A program made the translations under genes and the position numbers. From Asaia bogorensis (GTDB taxonomy: Bacteria > Pseudomonadota > Alphaproteobacteria > Reyranellales > Reyranellaceae), in NCBI GenBank assembly GCA_945905835.1, contig CAMDQJ010000006.1, forward strand, positions 1 to 64,000: 64,000 nt of DNA, read 5' to 3'. The notes below the pieces were generated by a model. That model saw only the letters and a program-made list of their open reading frames with translations. It ran no database searches and was not told the origin of the DNA. Positions 9,649 through 19,450 of this stretch are shown in pieces. Position 1 is the first letter of the stretch. Every line of letters begins with the position of its first letter.

Positions 9649-10419
9649 TTATAACTCAATAAATAGACCGTCGTAGCAAGGTTTAACGTTGCCCGGCGTC
9701 ACCCGGTCGAGCTCAGCATAATCCATATCGACGTGGAGGTTGGTCAAAAACGCCTGCTTGGGTGCAATGCGCTTCACCCATTGTAGGGCCAGATCGAGGT
9801 GGGCGTGCGTGGGGTGCGGCCGGTAGCGCATGGCATCGACGATCAGCACCTCGACACCTTCCAGGGCGGCCAGCGCGGCCTCTGAAAGGGCCACGGCGTC
9901 GTTGGCGTAGGCCAGGGCGCCAAAACGCAGGCCGAGGGACGGGATCGAGCCGTGATCCTGCGTGAACGGCACGACCGGAATGCCGGCGACCGTGAAGGGT
10001 CCCTCGATCAGGTTGGTCCTGTAGATCGGATTGTAGAAGCCGTCGCCCTCGGCCTCGAAGCAGTAACCAAAGCGCCGCAGCAGGACCTCATAGGTATGCC
10101 GGTTCGCCCAGCTCTCGATCACGCCCTGACGCAGCATGTAGGGCCGCAGATCGTCGATGCCGTGGACCTGGTCGGCATGCTCATGGGTCCAGACTACGGC
10201 GTCGACGCGCTCGACCTCGGCGTCGAGGAGTTGAGCGCGAAGGTCGGGCGAGGTGTCGATCAGCAGGGTCTTGCCGCCCTCCTCGACGAGGATGGAGCAG
10301 CGCCGGCGGCGGTTGCGCGGGTCGGCCGGGTTGGCCGCCCCCCACTCGCCCTTTCCGTCCTTCCCGCCCGGCCGCGGCACGCCGGCCGAGGTGCCGCAGC
10401 CCAGGATGGTCACGCGCAT
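9649..10419 (-). CDS. MBL-fold metallo-hydrolase (PhnP/YcbX-like)
   Basis: 'MRVTILGCGTSAGVPRPGG...TSPDLRAQLL...WTHEHADQVHGIDDLR...HAHLDLALQW'; start at 10419 chosen over ORF 9649..11028. Confidence 0.88.
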   Translation of the reverse strand: MRVTILGCGTSAGVPRPGGKDGKGEWGAANPADPRNRRRRCSILVEEGGKTLLIDTSPDLRAQLLDAEVERVDAVVWTHEHADQVHGIDDLRPYMLRQGVIESWANRHTYEVLLRRFGYCFEAEGDGFYNPIYRTNLIEGPFTVAGIPVVPFTQDHGSIPSLGLRFGALAYANDAVALSEAALAALEGVEVLIVDAMRYRPHPTHAHLDLALQWVKRIAPKQAFLTNLHVDMDYAELDRVTPGNVKPCYDGLFIEL

Positions 10420-11198
10420 TCGCTGCGCTCCGCCTTGGCAAACAGCCGGAAGAAATTGTCCGTGGTCGCGGCCTCGAGTTCGGCGATGCCGACACCCTTG
10501 AGCTCGGCCACCTTGGCCGCGGTGTGGGCGACGAAGGCCGGCTCGTTGGTCTTGCCGCGCTTGGGCACCGGCGCGAGGTAGGGTGCATCGGTCTCGACCA
10601 GCAGCCGGTCGAGCGGGATGTCGCGCACGATGGCCCGCAGCTCCTCGGCCGCTTTGAAGGTCACGATGCCAGAAATCGAAATGTAGAAGCCCAGCGCCAG
10701 CGCGCGCCGGGCGACCTCGGGACCCGAACTGAAGCAATGCAGCAGGCCGATGAAGGGTCCACGACGATATTCCTGCTCGAGCATGTCGCCCGTTTCGGCG
10801 TCGGCATCGCGGGTGTGGACGATCAGCGGCAGCCTGGTTTCGCGCGCCGCGACGATGTGGGTGCGAAAGCTCTCGGCCTGCTCGTCGCGCGGACTGTGCT
10901 CGTAGTAGAAATCCAGCCCGGTCTCGCCGATGCCCACGACCTTGGGATGTCGGGCCGCCTCGATCAGGCGTTCGGGTGTGCGCTGCCCCTCTTCCTTGGC
11001 CTCGTGTGGGTGCACGCCGACCGAACACCAGATATTTTCGTGACGCTCGGCGATCGCCCGCACGCGGTCGAACTGGTCGAGCCGCGTGCCGATCGTCAGC
11101 ATGCCGGCAACGCCCGCGGTGCGGGCACGCGCCAGCACGCCGGCCTCGTCGGTCGCCAGTTCGGGGAAGTCGAGATGGCAGTGGCTGTCGATCAGCAT
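10410..11198 (-). CDS. TatD family hydrolase
   Basis: 'MLIDSHCHLDFPELATDE...GVHPHEAK...GETGLDFYYEHSPRDEQ...LLVETDAPYLAP'. Confidence 0.95.
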   Translation of the reverse strand: MLIDSHCHLDFPELATDEAGVLARARTAGVAGMLTIGTRLDQFDRVRAIAERHENIWCSVGVHPHEAKEEGQRTPERLIEAARHPKVVGIGETGLDFYYEHSPRDEQAESFRTHIVAARETRLPLIVHTRDADAETGDMLEQEYRRGPFIGLLHCFSSGPEVARRALALGFYISISGIVTFKAAEELRAIVRDIPLDRLLVETDAPYLAPVPKRGKTNEPAFVAHTAAKVAELKGVGIAELEAATTDNFFRLFAKAERSECA

Positions 11199-11199
11199 T

Positions 11200-12753
11200 T
11201 CAGGACGCCGCTTTTGCCGCCTCGACGAAACGCGGGAAGACGCCCTGCGGTTTCGGCAAGGCAGTTCCCGGCGCCAGCTCCGTGTCGAATGCCGCGAACG
11301 CCCTGCCCCCGGCCGGCACGGCGAGCTGATCGAGGATCTTGCCCGCAGAGTCCGGCATGAAGGGCTGCACCAGCAGCGTCACGCGCCGGATGGTTTCGGC
11401 TAACACCCACATGACTGTATCGCGGCGCACGGTGTCGGTCTTGGCCAGCGCCCACGGTGCCTGCGCGTCGACATAGCGGTTGGCGTCGGCGATCACTTCC
11501 CAGATCGACGTCAGCGCCTTGTGGAATGCCTGGTCGGCCAGCTCGGCACGCACGACGGCGAGCAGGCCGCGCGCGCGATCGAGCAAGGCATTGTCCGCCT
11601 CCTGCAAAGTGTCTTTGGGCGGAACCTTCTCGCCGCAATTCTTGGCGACGATCGACAACACGCGCTGGCAGAGATTGCCGTAGGCATTGGCGAGATCGGC
11701 ATTGAGGCGGCCGATCAAGGCGCGGCGCTGGAAATCGCCGTCGCTGCCGAACGGCACTTCGCGCAGCAGGAAATAGCGCAGTGGGTCGAGGCCGATTTCA
11801 GCCGCCACGGCCACCGGATCGATAGCGTTGCCCAGCGATTTCGAGATCTTCTGGCCCTCGGTCGTCCACCAGCCCGACGCGGAGACCCGCTTCGGCGTTG
11901 GCACGCCCGCCGACATCAAAAAGGCCGGCCAGTACACGCAATGGAAGCGGATGATGTCCTTGCCGACGATGTGCAGATCGGCCGGCCAGAATCGCCACAA
12001 CGGATTGCTCTGATCCGGATAGCCGCACTCGGTGATGTAGTTGGTTAGCGCGTCGAGCCAGACGTACATGATATGCTTGGGATCGCCCGGCACCGGCACG
12101 CCCCAGCTGAAGCTGGTACGCGACACCGAGAGATCCTGCAGGCCGCCCTTCACGAAGCTGATGATCTCGTTGCGCCGGCTTTCCGGCGCGATGAAGCGCG
12201 GGTTCTTGTCGTAGAATTCGAGCAGCCGGTCGGCCCAGGCCGAGAGCTTGAAGAAATACGACGGCTCCTCGACCCATTCGACCTCGTTGCCCACCGGACC
12301 GGCACGGCGCTTGCCGTCCGCGTCGACTTCGGTTTCGCTGTCGGCATAGAACGCCTCGTCGCGCACCGAGTACCAGCCGGCGTATTTGCCGAGGTAGATG
12401 TCGCCGGCGGCGACGAGCCTCTCCCACAGCGCCTGGCAGGAGGCGTAGTGTCGCTTCTCGGTGGTGCGAATGAAATTGTCCGGCGTGAAATTCATCGCGC
12501 CGATGAGATCGCGGAACGACTGGCTCACCTTGTCGGTGAAGGCCTGCGGCGACAGACCGGCCGCGGCCGCGGCCTTCTCGACCTTTTGGCCGTGCTCGTC
12601 GGTGCCGGTGAGGAAATGCACGTCGTACCCGTCGAGGCGCATGAAACGGGCCATCACATCGCACGCAAGCGTCGCGTAGGCGTGCCCGATATGGGGCACG
12701 TCGTTGACGTAGTAGATCGGCGTGGTGACGTAGAAGGTCTTGCGGCCCGACAT
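11200..12753 (-). CDS. metG: Methionyl-tRNA synthetase
   Basis: 'TTPIYYVNDVPHIGHAYATLACDV' HIGH region and 'GQKISKSLGNAIDP' KMSKS region. Confidence 0.97.
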   Translation of the reverse strand: MSGRKTFYVTTPIYYVNDVPHIGHAYATLACDVMARFMRLDGYDVHFLTGTDEHGQKVEKAAAAAGLSPQAFTDKVSQSFRDLIGAMNFTPDNFIRTTEKRHYASCQALWERLVAAGDIYLGKYAGWYSVRDEAFYADSETEVDADGKRRAGPVGNEVEWVEEPSYFFKLSAWADRLLEFYDKNPRFIAPESRRNEIISFVKGGLQDLSVSRTSFSWGVPVPGDPKHIMYVWLDALTNYITECGYPDQSNPLWRFWPADLHIVGKDIIRFHCVYWPAFLMSAGVPTPKRVSASGWWTTEGQKISKSLGNAIDPVAVAAEIGLDPLRYFLLREVPFGSDGDFQRRALIGRLNADLANAYGNLCQRVLSIVAKNCGEKVPPKDTLQEADNALLDRARGLLAVVRAELADQAFHKALTSIWEVIADANRYVDAQAPWALAKTDTVRRDTVMWVLAETIRRVTLLVQPFMPDSAGKILDQLAVPAGGRAFAAFDTELAPGTALPKPQGVFPRFVEAAKAAS

Positions 12754-12801
12754 GACTGAACTCCGGCCTGCCGCCCTTCCCGGAGCGTTAGGCTCAGCGC
12801 T

Positions 12802-13938
12802 TCAGCGCATTGCCGATTGGAGAGCCAGGAAGCTTACGAGCACTGTTTGCTTGCGGTCGAGATTGACTGCATCGGCCCGGGACGACAGGTGGGCGATCTT
12901 TTCCCATGCCTCCATCCAGCGATCAAGGCTCGCCGCGGCGAGCAAACGCGCATGCAACCCGCTTTCCGTGGGCACCACGGGCGCACTCTCGCCGCCCGCC
13001 GTGCCGCGGCGCATCAGACCCTTCAGCCAGCCGTCGAAAAGATAGTTGAGCGAACGCCAGTCGGCGTTGGCTTCCTCGCCGCGCTTGGCGAAGCGCTCGG
13101 CGAAGCCGTGCAGACGCGGCATGTCGAGATCGGGCAGCGTGGCGAGAACGTCGACGATGTCGCGATAGAGCGCGAGGCTGCCCGCCCCGGCGAGTTCGAG
13201 CGCGCGACCGATGCTGCCTTCGCCGAGGCGCGCCAAGGCGGCGCGCTCGTCGACCGAAGTGTCCGGCGCGTATTGGCCGAGCAGTTTCACGACAGTTTCT
13301 TCCGTGAGCGGCGACAGCGCCATGCGACGGCAACGTGAGCGGATTGTCGGCAGCAGCCGGCCCGGCGCGTGCGCCACGATCAGCAGCACCGCCTTGGGCG
13401 GCGGCTCCTCGAGGACCTTCAGTACGGCATTGGCGCTGTTGCGGTTCATCTCGTCCGCCGAGTCTACAATGGCGACCCGCCAGTCGCCCATCGCCGGCGT
13501 CTTATGCATGAACCCGCCGAGGTCACGCACATCGTCGATCGTGATCTCGTTCTGGATGCGTGCCTCCTTGGGGTGAAGCGTGCGCCGCAGATGGAACAGG
13601 TCGGGATGAGAGCGCGCATCGATCAGCGAGCGGCCGCGCGCGTCAGAGGCGACATCGAGGCTTTCTGGCTTGCCGCCGCCCCCGAACAAACCGCCTTGGT
13701 CCTGGCCACACAGCAGGAAGCGCGCAAAGCGCCAGGCGAGCGTGGCCTTGCCGATGCCGCGCGGGCCGGTCAGCAGCCAGGCATGGTGCAGCCGTCCGCT
13801 GGCATGGGCCTCGAGCATGGTCTTTTCCGCGTCCTCGTGGCCGATGAGATGCTCGGTCCGCCACGGCGGCGGCCAGTCGTAGGGCCATTCGAGCTTTTCT
13901 AGCTCGTTTGGATCGACCGCGCTTTTGCCCCGCGCCAT
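12802..13938 (-). CDS. holB: DNA polymerase III subunit delta'
   Basis: 'HAWLLTGPRGIGKATLAWRFARFLLC', 'SADEMNRNSANAVLKVLEEPP'; located with tmk. Confidence 0.92.
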   Translation of the reverse strand: MARGKSAVDPNELEKLEWPYDWPPPWRTEHLIGHEDAEKTMLEAHASGRLHHAWLLTGPRGIGKATLAWRFARFLLCGQDQGGLFGGGGKPESLDVASDARGRSLIDARSHPDLFHLRRTLHPKEARIQNEITIDDVRDLGGFMHKTPAMGDWRVAIVDSADEMNRNSANAVLKVLEEPPPKAVLLIVAHAPGRLLPTIRSRCRRMALSPLTEETVVKLLGQYAPDTSVDERAALARLGEGSIGRALELAGAGSLALYRDIVDVLATLPDLDMPRLHGFAERFAKRGEEANADWRSLNYLFDGWLKGLMRRGTAGGESAPVVPTESGLHARLLAAASLDRWMEAWEKIAHLSSRADAVNLDRKQTVLVSFLALQSAMR

Positions 13939-13941
13939 GGC

Positions 13942-14580
13942 TCAGGCCGCCAACCGTTCGCCGACCGCCCGGGCGATCTCTGCCGCGATGTCCTCGACGC
14001 TGCGCGTCGCGTCGACGACGACACAGCGGCGCGGGTCGCCGGCGGCGATTTCCAGGAAGCCCGCCCGGACATGGCGATGGAATTCTATCGGCAGGCTTTC
14101 GTAGCGCGTCTCCGTGCCGCGGCGAGCAGCGGCGCGCTTCAGTCCGGTTTCAACCGGCAGGTCGAGCACGATCGTGAGATCGGGCACGAAATCGCCGACG
14201 GCGATGTTGTAGAGGCGATTGAGCAGGCCGCGATCGACGCCATGACCGTAGCCCTGATAGGCGACCGTCGAATCGGCGAAGCGGTCGCTGACCACCCAGG
14301 CGCCGCGCTTCAGCGCCGGCCAGACCGTGGCGCGCAGATGATCGCGGCGGGCGGCGAAATGCAGCAAGGCTTCGGTCGGCCCGTCCCAGCGGTCGACAGG
14401 GCCCTCGACCAGGAGCTTGCGCACCACCTCGGCGCCGGGCGAACCGCCGGGTTCGCGGGTGGCGATGACTTCGCGGCCGCGATTGCGCAGCCATTCGCCG
14501 AGGCGCGCGATCTGGGTCGACTTCCCTGCTCCCTCGCCTCCTTCCAGCGTGATGAACCGCCCTAAAAAGGCGTCGCTCAC
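13942..14580 (-). CDS. tmk: Thymidylate kinase
   Basis: 'RFITLEGGEGAGKSTQIARL', 'ATREPGGSPGAE', 'DRFADSTVAYQGYG'; GTG start at 14580. Confidence 0.95.
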   Translation of the reverse strand: MSDAFLGRFITLEGGEGAGKSTQIARLGEWLRNRGREVIATREPGGSPGAEVVRKLLVEGPVDRWDGPTEALLHFAARRDHLRATVWPALKRGAWVVSDRFADSTVAYQGYGHGVDRGLLNRLYNIAVGDFVPDLTIVLDLPVETGLKRAAARRGTETRYESLPIEFHRHVRAGFLEIAAGDPRRCVVVDATRSVEDIAAEIARAVGERLAA

Positions 14581-15863
14581 GACAGCCAGCCGAAGAGGTA
14601 GTGCTTGAGCAGCGCGGCCATGCGGCCAAAGGCGCCGAGCCGCGGCACGTCGGCGCCGGCTTCGAGCGGATGCTCGATGACGCGGCCATCGGGCAGCGTC
14701 ACGGCGATCGTGCCGACCTTGTCGCCCTTGACGACCGGCGCCGTCAGTGGCCCGTCGAAGCGCGCAACGACGCGTGGCTGGGCCGGCTGGCCGACCGGGC
14801 TGGTCACGGCGACGGCGCGCGCGATGACCAGCGGCACCTTGTCGGCGGCGCCCAGCCATACCGGCGCTTCGGTGACGACGTCGCCGGCGCGGAAGATCGT
14901 GGTGTTGGTGAATTCGCGGAAGCCCCATTCCATCAGCCGCGAGGTTTCGGCGGCGCGTTCGGCCATCGACGTCATGCCATTCACGACGAGGATGAGTCGC
15001 CTTCCGTCGCGCAGTGCCGATGTTGTCTGTCCGTAGCCGCCCTCCTCCGTATGGCCGGTCTTCAGGCCATCGGTCCCCGGCACGAGACGGAGCAGGCGAT
15101 TGCGGTTGTCCTGATGGATGTTGTTGTAGGTCCAGTCTGTCTCCGCGTAGTAGCGGTATAACTTGGAGAAATCGTCGATGGTGCGCCACGCCAGCACCGC
15201 GAGATCGCGCGCCGTGGTCTGCTGGCCGTCGGCCGGCCAGCCGGACGAATTCTTGAACACCGTGCGGGCCATGCGGAGCTCGCGGCCACGCTTGGTCATG
15301 CGCTCGGCAAAGCTCTCGTCGGTGCCCGACAGGCCTTCGGCGACGACAACGCAGGCATCGTTGCCCGACAGCACGATCATGCCGCGGATCAGGTCTTCGA
15401 CGCTCACTTCGGTGCCGATCTCGACGAACATGCGCGACCCGCCCATGGCGCGAGCGCGTTCGCTGACGCGGAACCTGGTGTCGAGTTTCACGCGACCGGC
15501 CGCGAGCTCCTCGAACAGGATGTAGATCGTCATCATCTTCGCCATCGAAGACGGATGCATCGGCTTGTCGGCGTCCTTGAACAGCATGACCGTCGAGGTC
15601 TGCGGATCGACCATGAAGGCCTGCTTGGCCAGCGTGCCGGTGCCGATCTGTGACGGCGGCAAGGCCTCTGTCTTGGCCGGCGCCGGCGGCTTTGCGACCG
15701 GGCGCTGCTGAGGCTTGGCGGGCGGCTTCTGCGGCTGGGGCTGCTGACGGCGCGGCGGGTCCTGCTGCTGGGCATAGGCGCCGGACGTCATGCCGGCGAT
15801 CGCCGCCAGCACGACAAGAGCCGTCACCAGGCGCAGAGGACTAGTCCGATACGACACGCGCAT
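14577..15863 (-). CDS. D-alanyl-D-alanine carboxypeptidase (PBP5/6 family)
   Basis: 'PMHPSSMAKMMTIYILFEEL' SxxK, 'SGNDACVVVAEGLSG' SxN, 'GLKTGHTEEGGY' KTG; Pro/Gln-rich linker after signal peptide. Confidence 0.95.
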   Translation of the reverse strand: MRVSYRTSPLRLVTALVVLAAIAGMTSGAYAQQQDPPRRQQPQPQKPPAKPQQRPVAKPPAPAKTEALPPSQIGTGTLAKQAFMVDPQTSTVMLFKDADKPMHPSSMAKMMTIYILFEELAAGRVKLDTRFRVSERARAMGGSRMFVEIGTEVSVEDLIRGMIVLSGNDACVVVAEGLSGTDESFAERMTKRGRELRMARTVFKNSSGWPADGQQTTARDLAVLAWRTIDDFSKLYRYYAETDWTYNNIHQDNRNRLLRLVPGTDGLKTGHTEEGGYGQTTSALRDGRRLILVVNGMTSMAERAAETSRLMEWGFREFTNTTIFRAGDVVTEAPVWLGAADKVPLVIARAVAVTSPVGQPAQPRVVARFDGPLTAPVVKGDKVGTIAVTLPDGRVIEHPLEAGADVPRLGAFGRMAALLKHYLFGWLS

Positions 15864-16863
15864 CACCGTAACCTGAGCGTTTGAGCCGGTCCGCGACGAT
15901 GCCGGCAGCGTCGGCTGTCGTGTAGGGACCGATACGGACCCGGTATACATCGCGTCCGGCCGTCGAGGCTTGGGAAATCTCCGAGGTGCCGTAGCTGCGC
16001 ACCGCGCCACGCTGCCGCTCGGCGTTTTCCACCGTCGAGAAGGAGCCCGTCTGCACATAAAAGCCGTTCGCCGTCGATGCCAGCGTCGACGCCGTGGCGG
16101 CGAGCGATGCGACCGTCGGGCTGCCGCCTGCCGCGCCGGCCGCCTGGACCGGGCTCACCGCCGGGCTGCGCGGGTTGTTGGGCCAGGCGGCCTGTATCGC
16201 CGGTGGCGGCGCAGCTGCAAGGCCGGCCTGGCCGGCGGCCGTCATCACGGGAGCTCCGCGCCGGCCGGCCGCCAGCCGCTCGAGTGCCTCGCGCTGGTCC
16301 ATCGGTCCGCCGCCGTTCAGGGCGACGTCCTTGACCGCCTGGCTTTCGGCGCCGAGCTGCTCGATGCGGACGCGGACGACGCCGCTTTTCATCATGTCGA
16401 GATCGCCGGCGGCGCCCTTCGAGAGATCGAGCACCCGATTGCGGGCGTAAGGGCCGCGGTCGTTAACGCGCACGACGGTGCTGAGGCCGTTCTCGAGATT
16501 GGTCACGCGGACGACCGACGGCATCTGCAGCGTCCGATGCGCGGCGGTGCGGTCGTTCTGGTCGTAGCGCTCTCCGTTGGCGGTCGCCCTGCCGTGAAAG
16601 CCCGGGCCGTACCAGGAGGCCATGCCGGTCTCGACATGCTGGAATTCTTCCATCGGCGTGTAAGTCGTGCCGTCGATCGTATAGGGCGATCCGATCTTGT
16701 AGGCGCCGCGCGACCCGCCGCCACTAGCCGGCCCGCTCGTCGAACTGCAGGCACTTGCCGCAGCCAAAATCAGGACGGCGCCACAGGCGCGGGCGAACGG
16801 CGAGGATGTGATGCGTGAAGCGGCGGTGGATGACATGCGCGCGTTATCATACATCAGGCGCAA
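15841..16863 (-). CDS. rlpA: Septal ring lytic transglycosylase RlpA-like lipoprotein with SPOR domain
   Basis: 'ETGMASWYGPGFHGRATANGERYDQNDRTAAHRTLQMPSVVRVTNLENGLSTVVRVNDRGPY' DPBB domain; C-terminal SPOR repeat; lipobox 'AAASAC'. Start could be 16836. Confidence 0.93.
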   Translation of the reverse strand: MRLMYDNARMSSTAASRITSSPFARACGAVLILAAASACSSTSGPASGGGSRGAYKIGSPYTIDGTTYTPMEEFQHVETGMASWYGPGFHGRATANGERYDQNDRTAAHRTLQMPSVVRVTNLENGLSTVVRVNDRGPYARNRVLDLSKGAAGDLDMMKSGVVRVRIEQLGAESQAVKDVALNGGGPMDQREALERLAAGRRGAPVMTAAGQAGLAAAPPPAIQAAWPNNPRSPAVSPVQAAGAAGGSPTVASLAATASTLASTANGFYVQTGSFSTVENAERQRGAVRSYGTSEISQASTAGRDVYRVRIGPYTTADAAGIVADRLKRSGYGDARVVSD

Positions 16864-16894
16864 TCTCAGGTGGAGACGCCGTCACTCACAGGCG

Positions 16895-17767
16895 TCAGGC
16901 GGCGATCCGATCCGCCAGCAGGCCGACGCCGAGCGCGAAGAAGTCCGACTGGTTCCAGCGCAGGATGGCCCGGAAGTTCTCGGTGGTCCGGTATGTCGGT
17001 CCGTTCGCACCGGCGGGCTTGACGATGCGCTGGCCGGCCGCGGCAGCGGTGTTGCCGGCGACTTCATCTCCCCAGCGCACGCCGGGACGCCAGCCGGCAT
17101 GCCGCAGATAGTTCACGATCGAGGCGAAGACGTCGGCCTTGCTGGTCCAGATGTCGCGCCGGCCGTCGCCGTCGCCGTCGGCGGCGTAGGCGAGAAAGCT
17201 GGTCGGGATGAACTGGCACTGCCCCATCGCGCCGGCCCACGAGCCCTTCATGTCGTGCAGTCCGATATGGCCTTCGGCGAGAATGCGCAATGACGCGATC
17301 AGCTGCTGGCGGAAGAACTGCGCGCGAAAGCCGTTGAACACCAGCGTCGCCAGCACCGGTATGACCTCGAAGTCGCCGAGCCGGGTGCCGTAGTTGCTCT
17401 CGATGCCCCACAGCGCCATCGCGACCTCGACGGGAACGCCCGCCGGCCCGGCGAAGCGCTCGATCAGGGTGCGGTTCTCGGGCATCAGCGTCCGCCCCCG
17501 CGCGACGCGTTCAGGCGACACGACGATCTCGAGATAACGCTCGAACGTCATTTTGAATTCGGGCTGGTTGCGTGCCAGTTCAAGCACGCGGGGTATCTGC
17601 TCGATGGAGCCGAGGGCCGCATCGAGCGTGCCGGTGTCGATCCCGGCGCGGAGCGCCTCGGCCCGCACGCCCTGCAGCCACGCCGCAAAGGCGGCGTCGC
17701 TACCCTGGGCCCAAACAGGAAGCGGACCCGCAAGGAGCCCGCCCAAGACCATTCTTCTGTCGATCAT
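16895..17767 (-). CDS. Lytic murein transglycosylase (MltB family)
   Basis: 'ALWGIESNYGTRLGDFEVIPVLATL...KGSWAGAMGQCQFIPTSFLAYAADGDGDGRRDIWTSKADVFASIVNYL'. Confidence 0.95.
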   Translation of the reverse strand: MIDRRMVLGGLLAGPLPVWAQGSDAAFAAWLQGVRAEALRAGIDTGTLDAALGSIEQIPRVLELARNQPEFKMTFERYLEIVVSPERVARGRTLMPENRTLIERFAGPAGVPVEVAMALWGIESNYGTRLGDFEVIPVLATLVFNGFRAQFFRQQLIASLRILAEGHIGLHDMKGSWAGAMGQCQFIPTSFLAYAADGDGDGRRDIWTSKADVFASIVNYLRHAGWRPGVRWGDEVAGNTAAAAGQRIVKPAGANGPTYRTTENFRAILRWNQSDFFALGVGLLADRIAA

Positions 17768-17798
17768 TTGCCCGGTCTAGCAAGACCGCAGCGCCGCG

Positions 17799-17973
17799 TC
17801 AGCCACGCGAATTGAACACGAACGTCAAGGCGATGCAGACCATCGAAATCGAGGCGATGCTGGTCAGCACGCCGGGGATGTCGATGTTGTAACGGAAGTA
17901 GTAGCGCTGCATGCGTTCGATGAAATCGTCGCGGATCCCATTGAGGTTTTGACGGAAGCTCGAGGACTCTGGC
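17799..17973 (-). pseudogene. 3' remnant of a small membrane-protein gene truncated at the MITE-like element
   Basis: Minus-strand frame reads 'PESSSFRQNLNGIRDDFIERMQRYYFRYNIDIPGVLTSIASISMVCIALTFVFNSRG*' with no start before the 132-bp repeat, where the frame hits TGA. Confidence 0.5.
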
Positions 17974-17974
17974 G

Positions 17975-18106
17975 GGCGTTGTCACGTTGGCGCTTGTGAG
18001 CGATTTCTGGCCTCTGCCCGAGCCTGTTAAGTCATTGGAAATGCTACAGCGCCATGAAGCGAAGCGGCCGGAGTTGGGGGGTGAACTCTGCCAACGTGAC
18101 AATGCC
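17975..18106 (+). mobile_element. MITE-like element, copy A (132 bp)
   Basis: 17-bp TIRs GGCGTTGTCACGTTGGC / GCCAACGTGACAATGCC (1 mismatch); whole 132 bp recurs inverted at 25789-25920. Confidence 0.75.
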
Positions 18107-18283
18107 CTACTCGCACGTCACCGACACCATGCAGGCGGAGGCCGCTACCCGGTTCGACGACGTGTTGGGCGGTGCTATAAGGGGCCGGAAGGCGGGAATT
18201 GGAGCCATTCGGTAGCAATTTCGGTAGCAAAGCCACTTTTTGCCACCGATGGCAGTAAGAAAATCCCCGTAAATAAAGGCTTT

Positions 18284-18373
18284 GGATGGGTGGCCGAGTG
18301 GTTTAAGGCACCGGTCTTGAAAACCGGCGTGCGTGCAAGCGCACCGTGGGTTCGAATCCCACCCCATCCGCCA
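18284..18373 (+). tRNA. tRNA-Ser(UGA), CCA encoded
   Basis: Acceptor GGATGGG/CCCATCC, anticodon loop in CGGTC-TTGAAAA-CCGG giving TGA, long variable arm, GGTTCGAATCC T-arm, 3' CCA. Confidence 0.95.
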
Positions 18374-18457
18374 GCCATGGCCGCTTCCCGCTTACGGCGC
18401 TCGACGTTCGTCGTTCGGTTTGGCACCTTCCCTGCCAATCAAAGGGGGGAATGTGCA

Positions 18458-19447
18458 GTGACCAAGAAAGAAATCGCCATCCGGCGTCGTACGCTGTTGG
18501 CTGGAATCGCGGGTGCGTTGGCCGCCCCTGCCATCGTTTCGGCCCAGGGGACCTATCCCAACCGCACGGTCCGCTACATCAACCCCTTCCCTGCCGGCGG
18601 CGCCACGGACACGCTTTCGCGCATGTTCTGCGCCAAGATGAGCGAACTCTCGGGCCAGCAGTGGATCGTCGAGAATCGCGGCGGCTCGGGCGGCAATGTC
18701 GGCATGGATGCGCTGGCGCAGACCGCGCCCGACGGCTACTCGCTCGGCTTGGGCGGCATCGCCAGCCACGCCATCGCGCCCACGCTCTATGGCAAGCTGC
18801 CGTTCAAGGTGCCGGATGACTTCACCTTCGTGTCGACCATGTGGACGCTGCCCAATCTGCTGGCGGTCAATCTCGACGTGCCGGCGAAGACCGTTCCCGA
18901 GCTGATTGCTCTGCTGAAAAAGAACCCCGGCAAATATTCCTACGGGTCGGCGGGTGCGGGCACGACGCTCCACCTGTCGGGCGAGCTGTTCAAGATCCTG
19001 GCCGATGTCGACATGCTGCACGTTCCCTATCGCGGTGCCGCACCGGCGATGCAGGACATGCTGGCCGGCCAGATCCACATGATATTCGACAATATCCCGG
19101 GCACGCTCTCGCAGGCCCGCGCCGGCAAGGTTCGCCCGATCGCCGTGACCTCGGCCAAGCGCACGCCGGTGGCGCCGGAGATCCCGGCCATCGCCGAGAC
19201 GCTGCCGGGCTTCGACATCGTGTCGTGGACGACGCTCACCGGTCCGGCGAAAGTGCCCACCGACATCGTCGCGCGGCTCTCCGAGCTGTCGAAAAAGGCT
19301 TTGGAGAGCGAAGACCTCAAGGCCAAGTTCTACGATCAGGGGGCCACGGCGTGGTGGCAGTCGCAGGCTGACACTCTCGCCTATCGAGCTTCGGAAGAGC
19401 GTCGCCTCGCGCCGATCATCCGAAAGTCCGGAGCTCGTGTAGACTAG
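18458..19447 (+). CDS. Tripartite tricarboxylate transporter substrate-binding protein (Bug family)
   Basis: Tat-like leader 'RRRTLLAGIAGALAAPAIVSAQ', then 'YPNRTVRYINPFPAGGATDTLSRM...GGSGGNVGMDALAQTAPDGYSLGLGG'; GTG start 18458. Confidence 0.9.
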   Translation: MTKKEIAIRRRTLLAGIAGALAAPAIVSAQGTYPNRTVRYINPFPAGGATDTLSRMFCAKMSELSGQQWIVENRGGSGGNVGMDALAQTAPDGYSLGLGGIASHAIAPTLYGKLPFKVPDDFTFVSTMWTLPNLLAVNLDVPAKTVPELIALLKKNPGKYSYGSAGAGTTLHLSGELFKILADVDMLHVPYRGAAPAMQDMLAGQIHMIFDNIPGTLSQARAGKVRPIAVTSAKRTPVAPEIPAIAETLPGFDIVSWTTLTGPAKVPTDIVARLSELSKKALESEDLKAKFYDQGATAWWQSQADTLAYRASEERRLAPIIRKSGARVD

Positions 19448-19450
19448 GGT

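Noticed and set aside
15660-15780. Low-complexity repeat in dacC (QQQDPPRRQQPQPQKPPAKPQQRPVAKPPAPAK)
   Set aside because: Typical Pro/Gln-rich periplasmic linker after a signal peptide; not a nucleotide repeat array.
18284-18458. tRNA-Ser as an integration site for a genomic island
   Set aside because: No integrase, attachment-site duplication of the tRNA 3' end or phage genes seen downstream.
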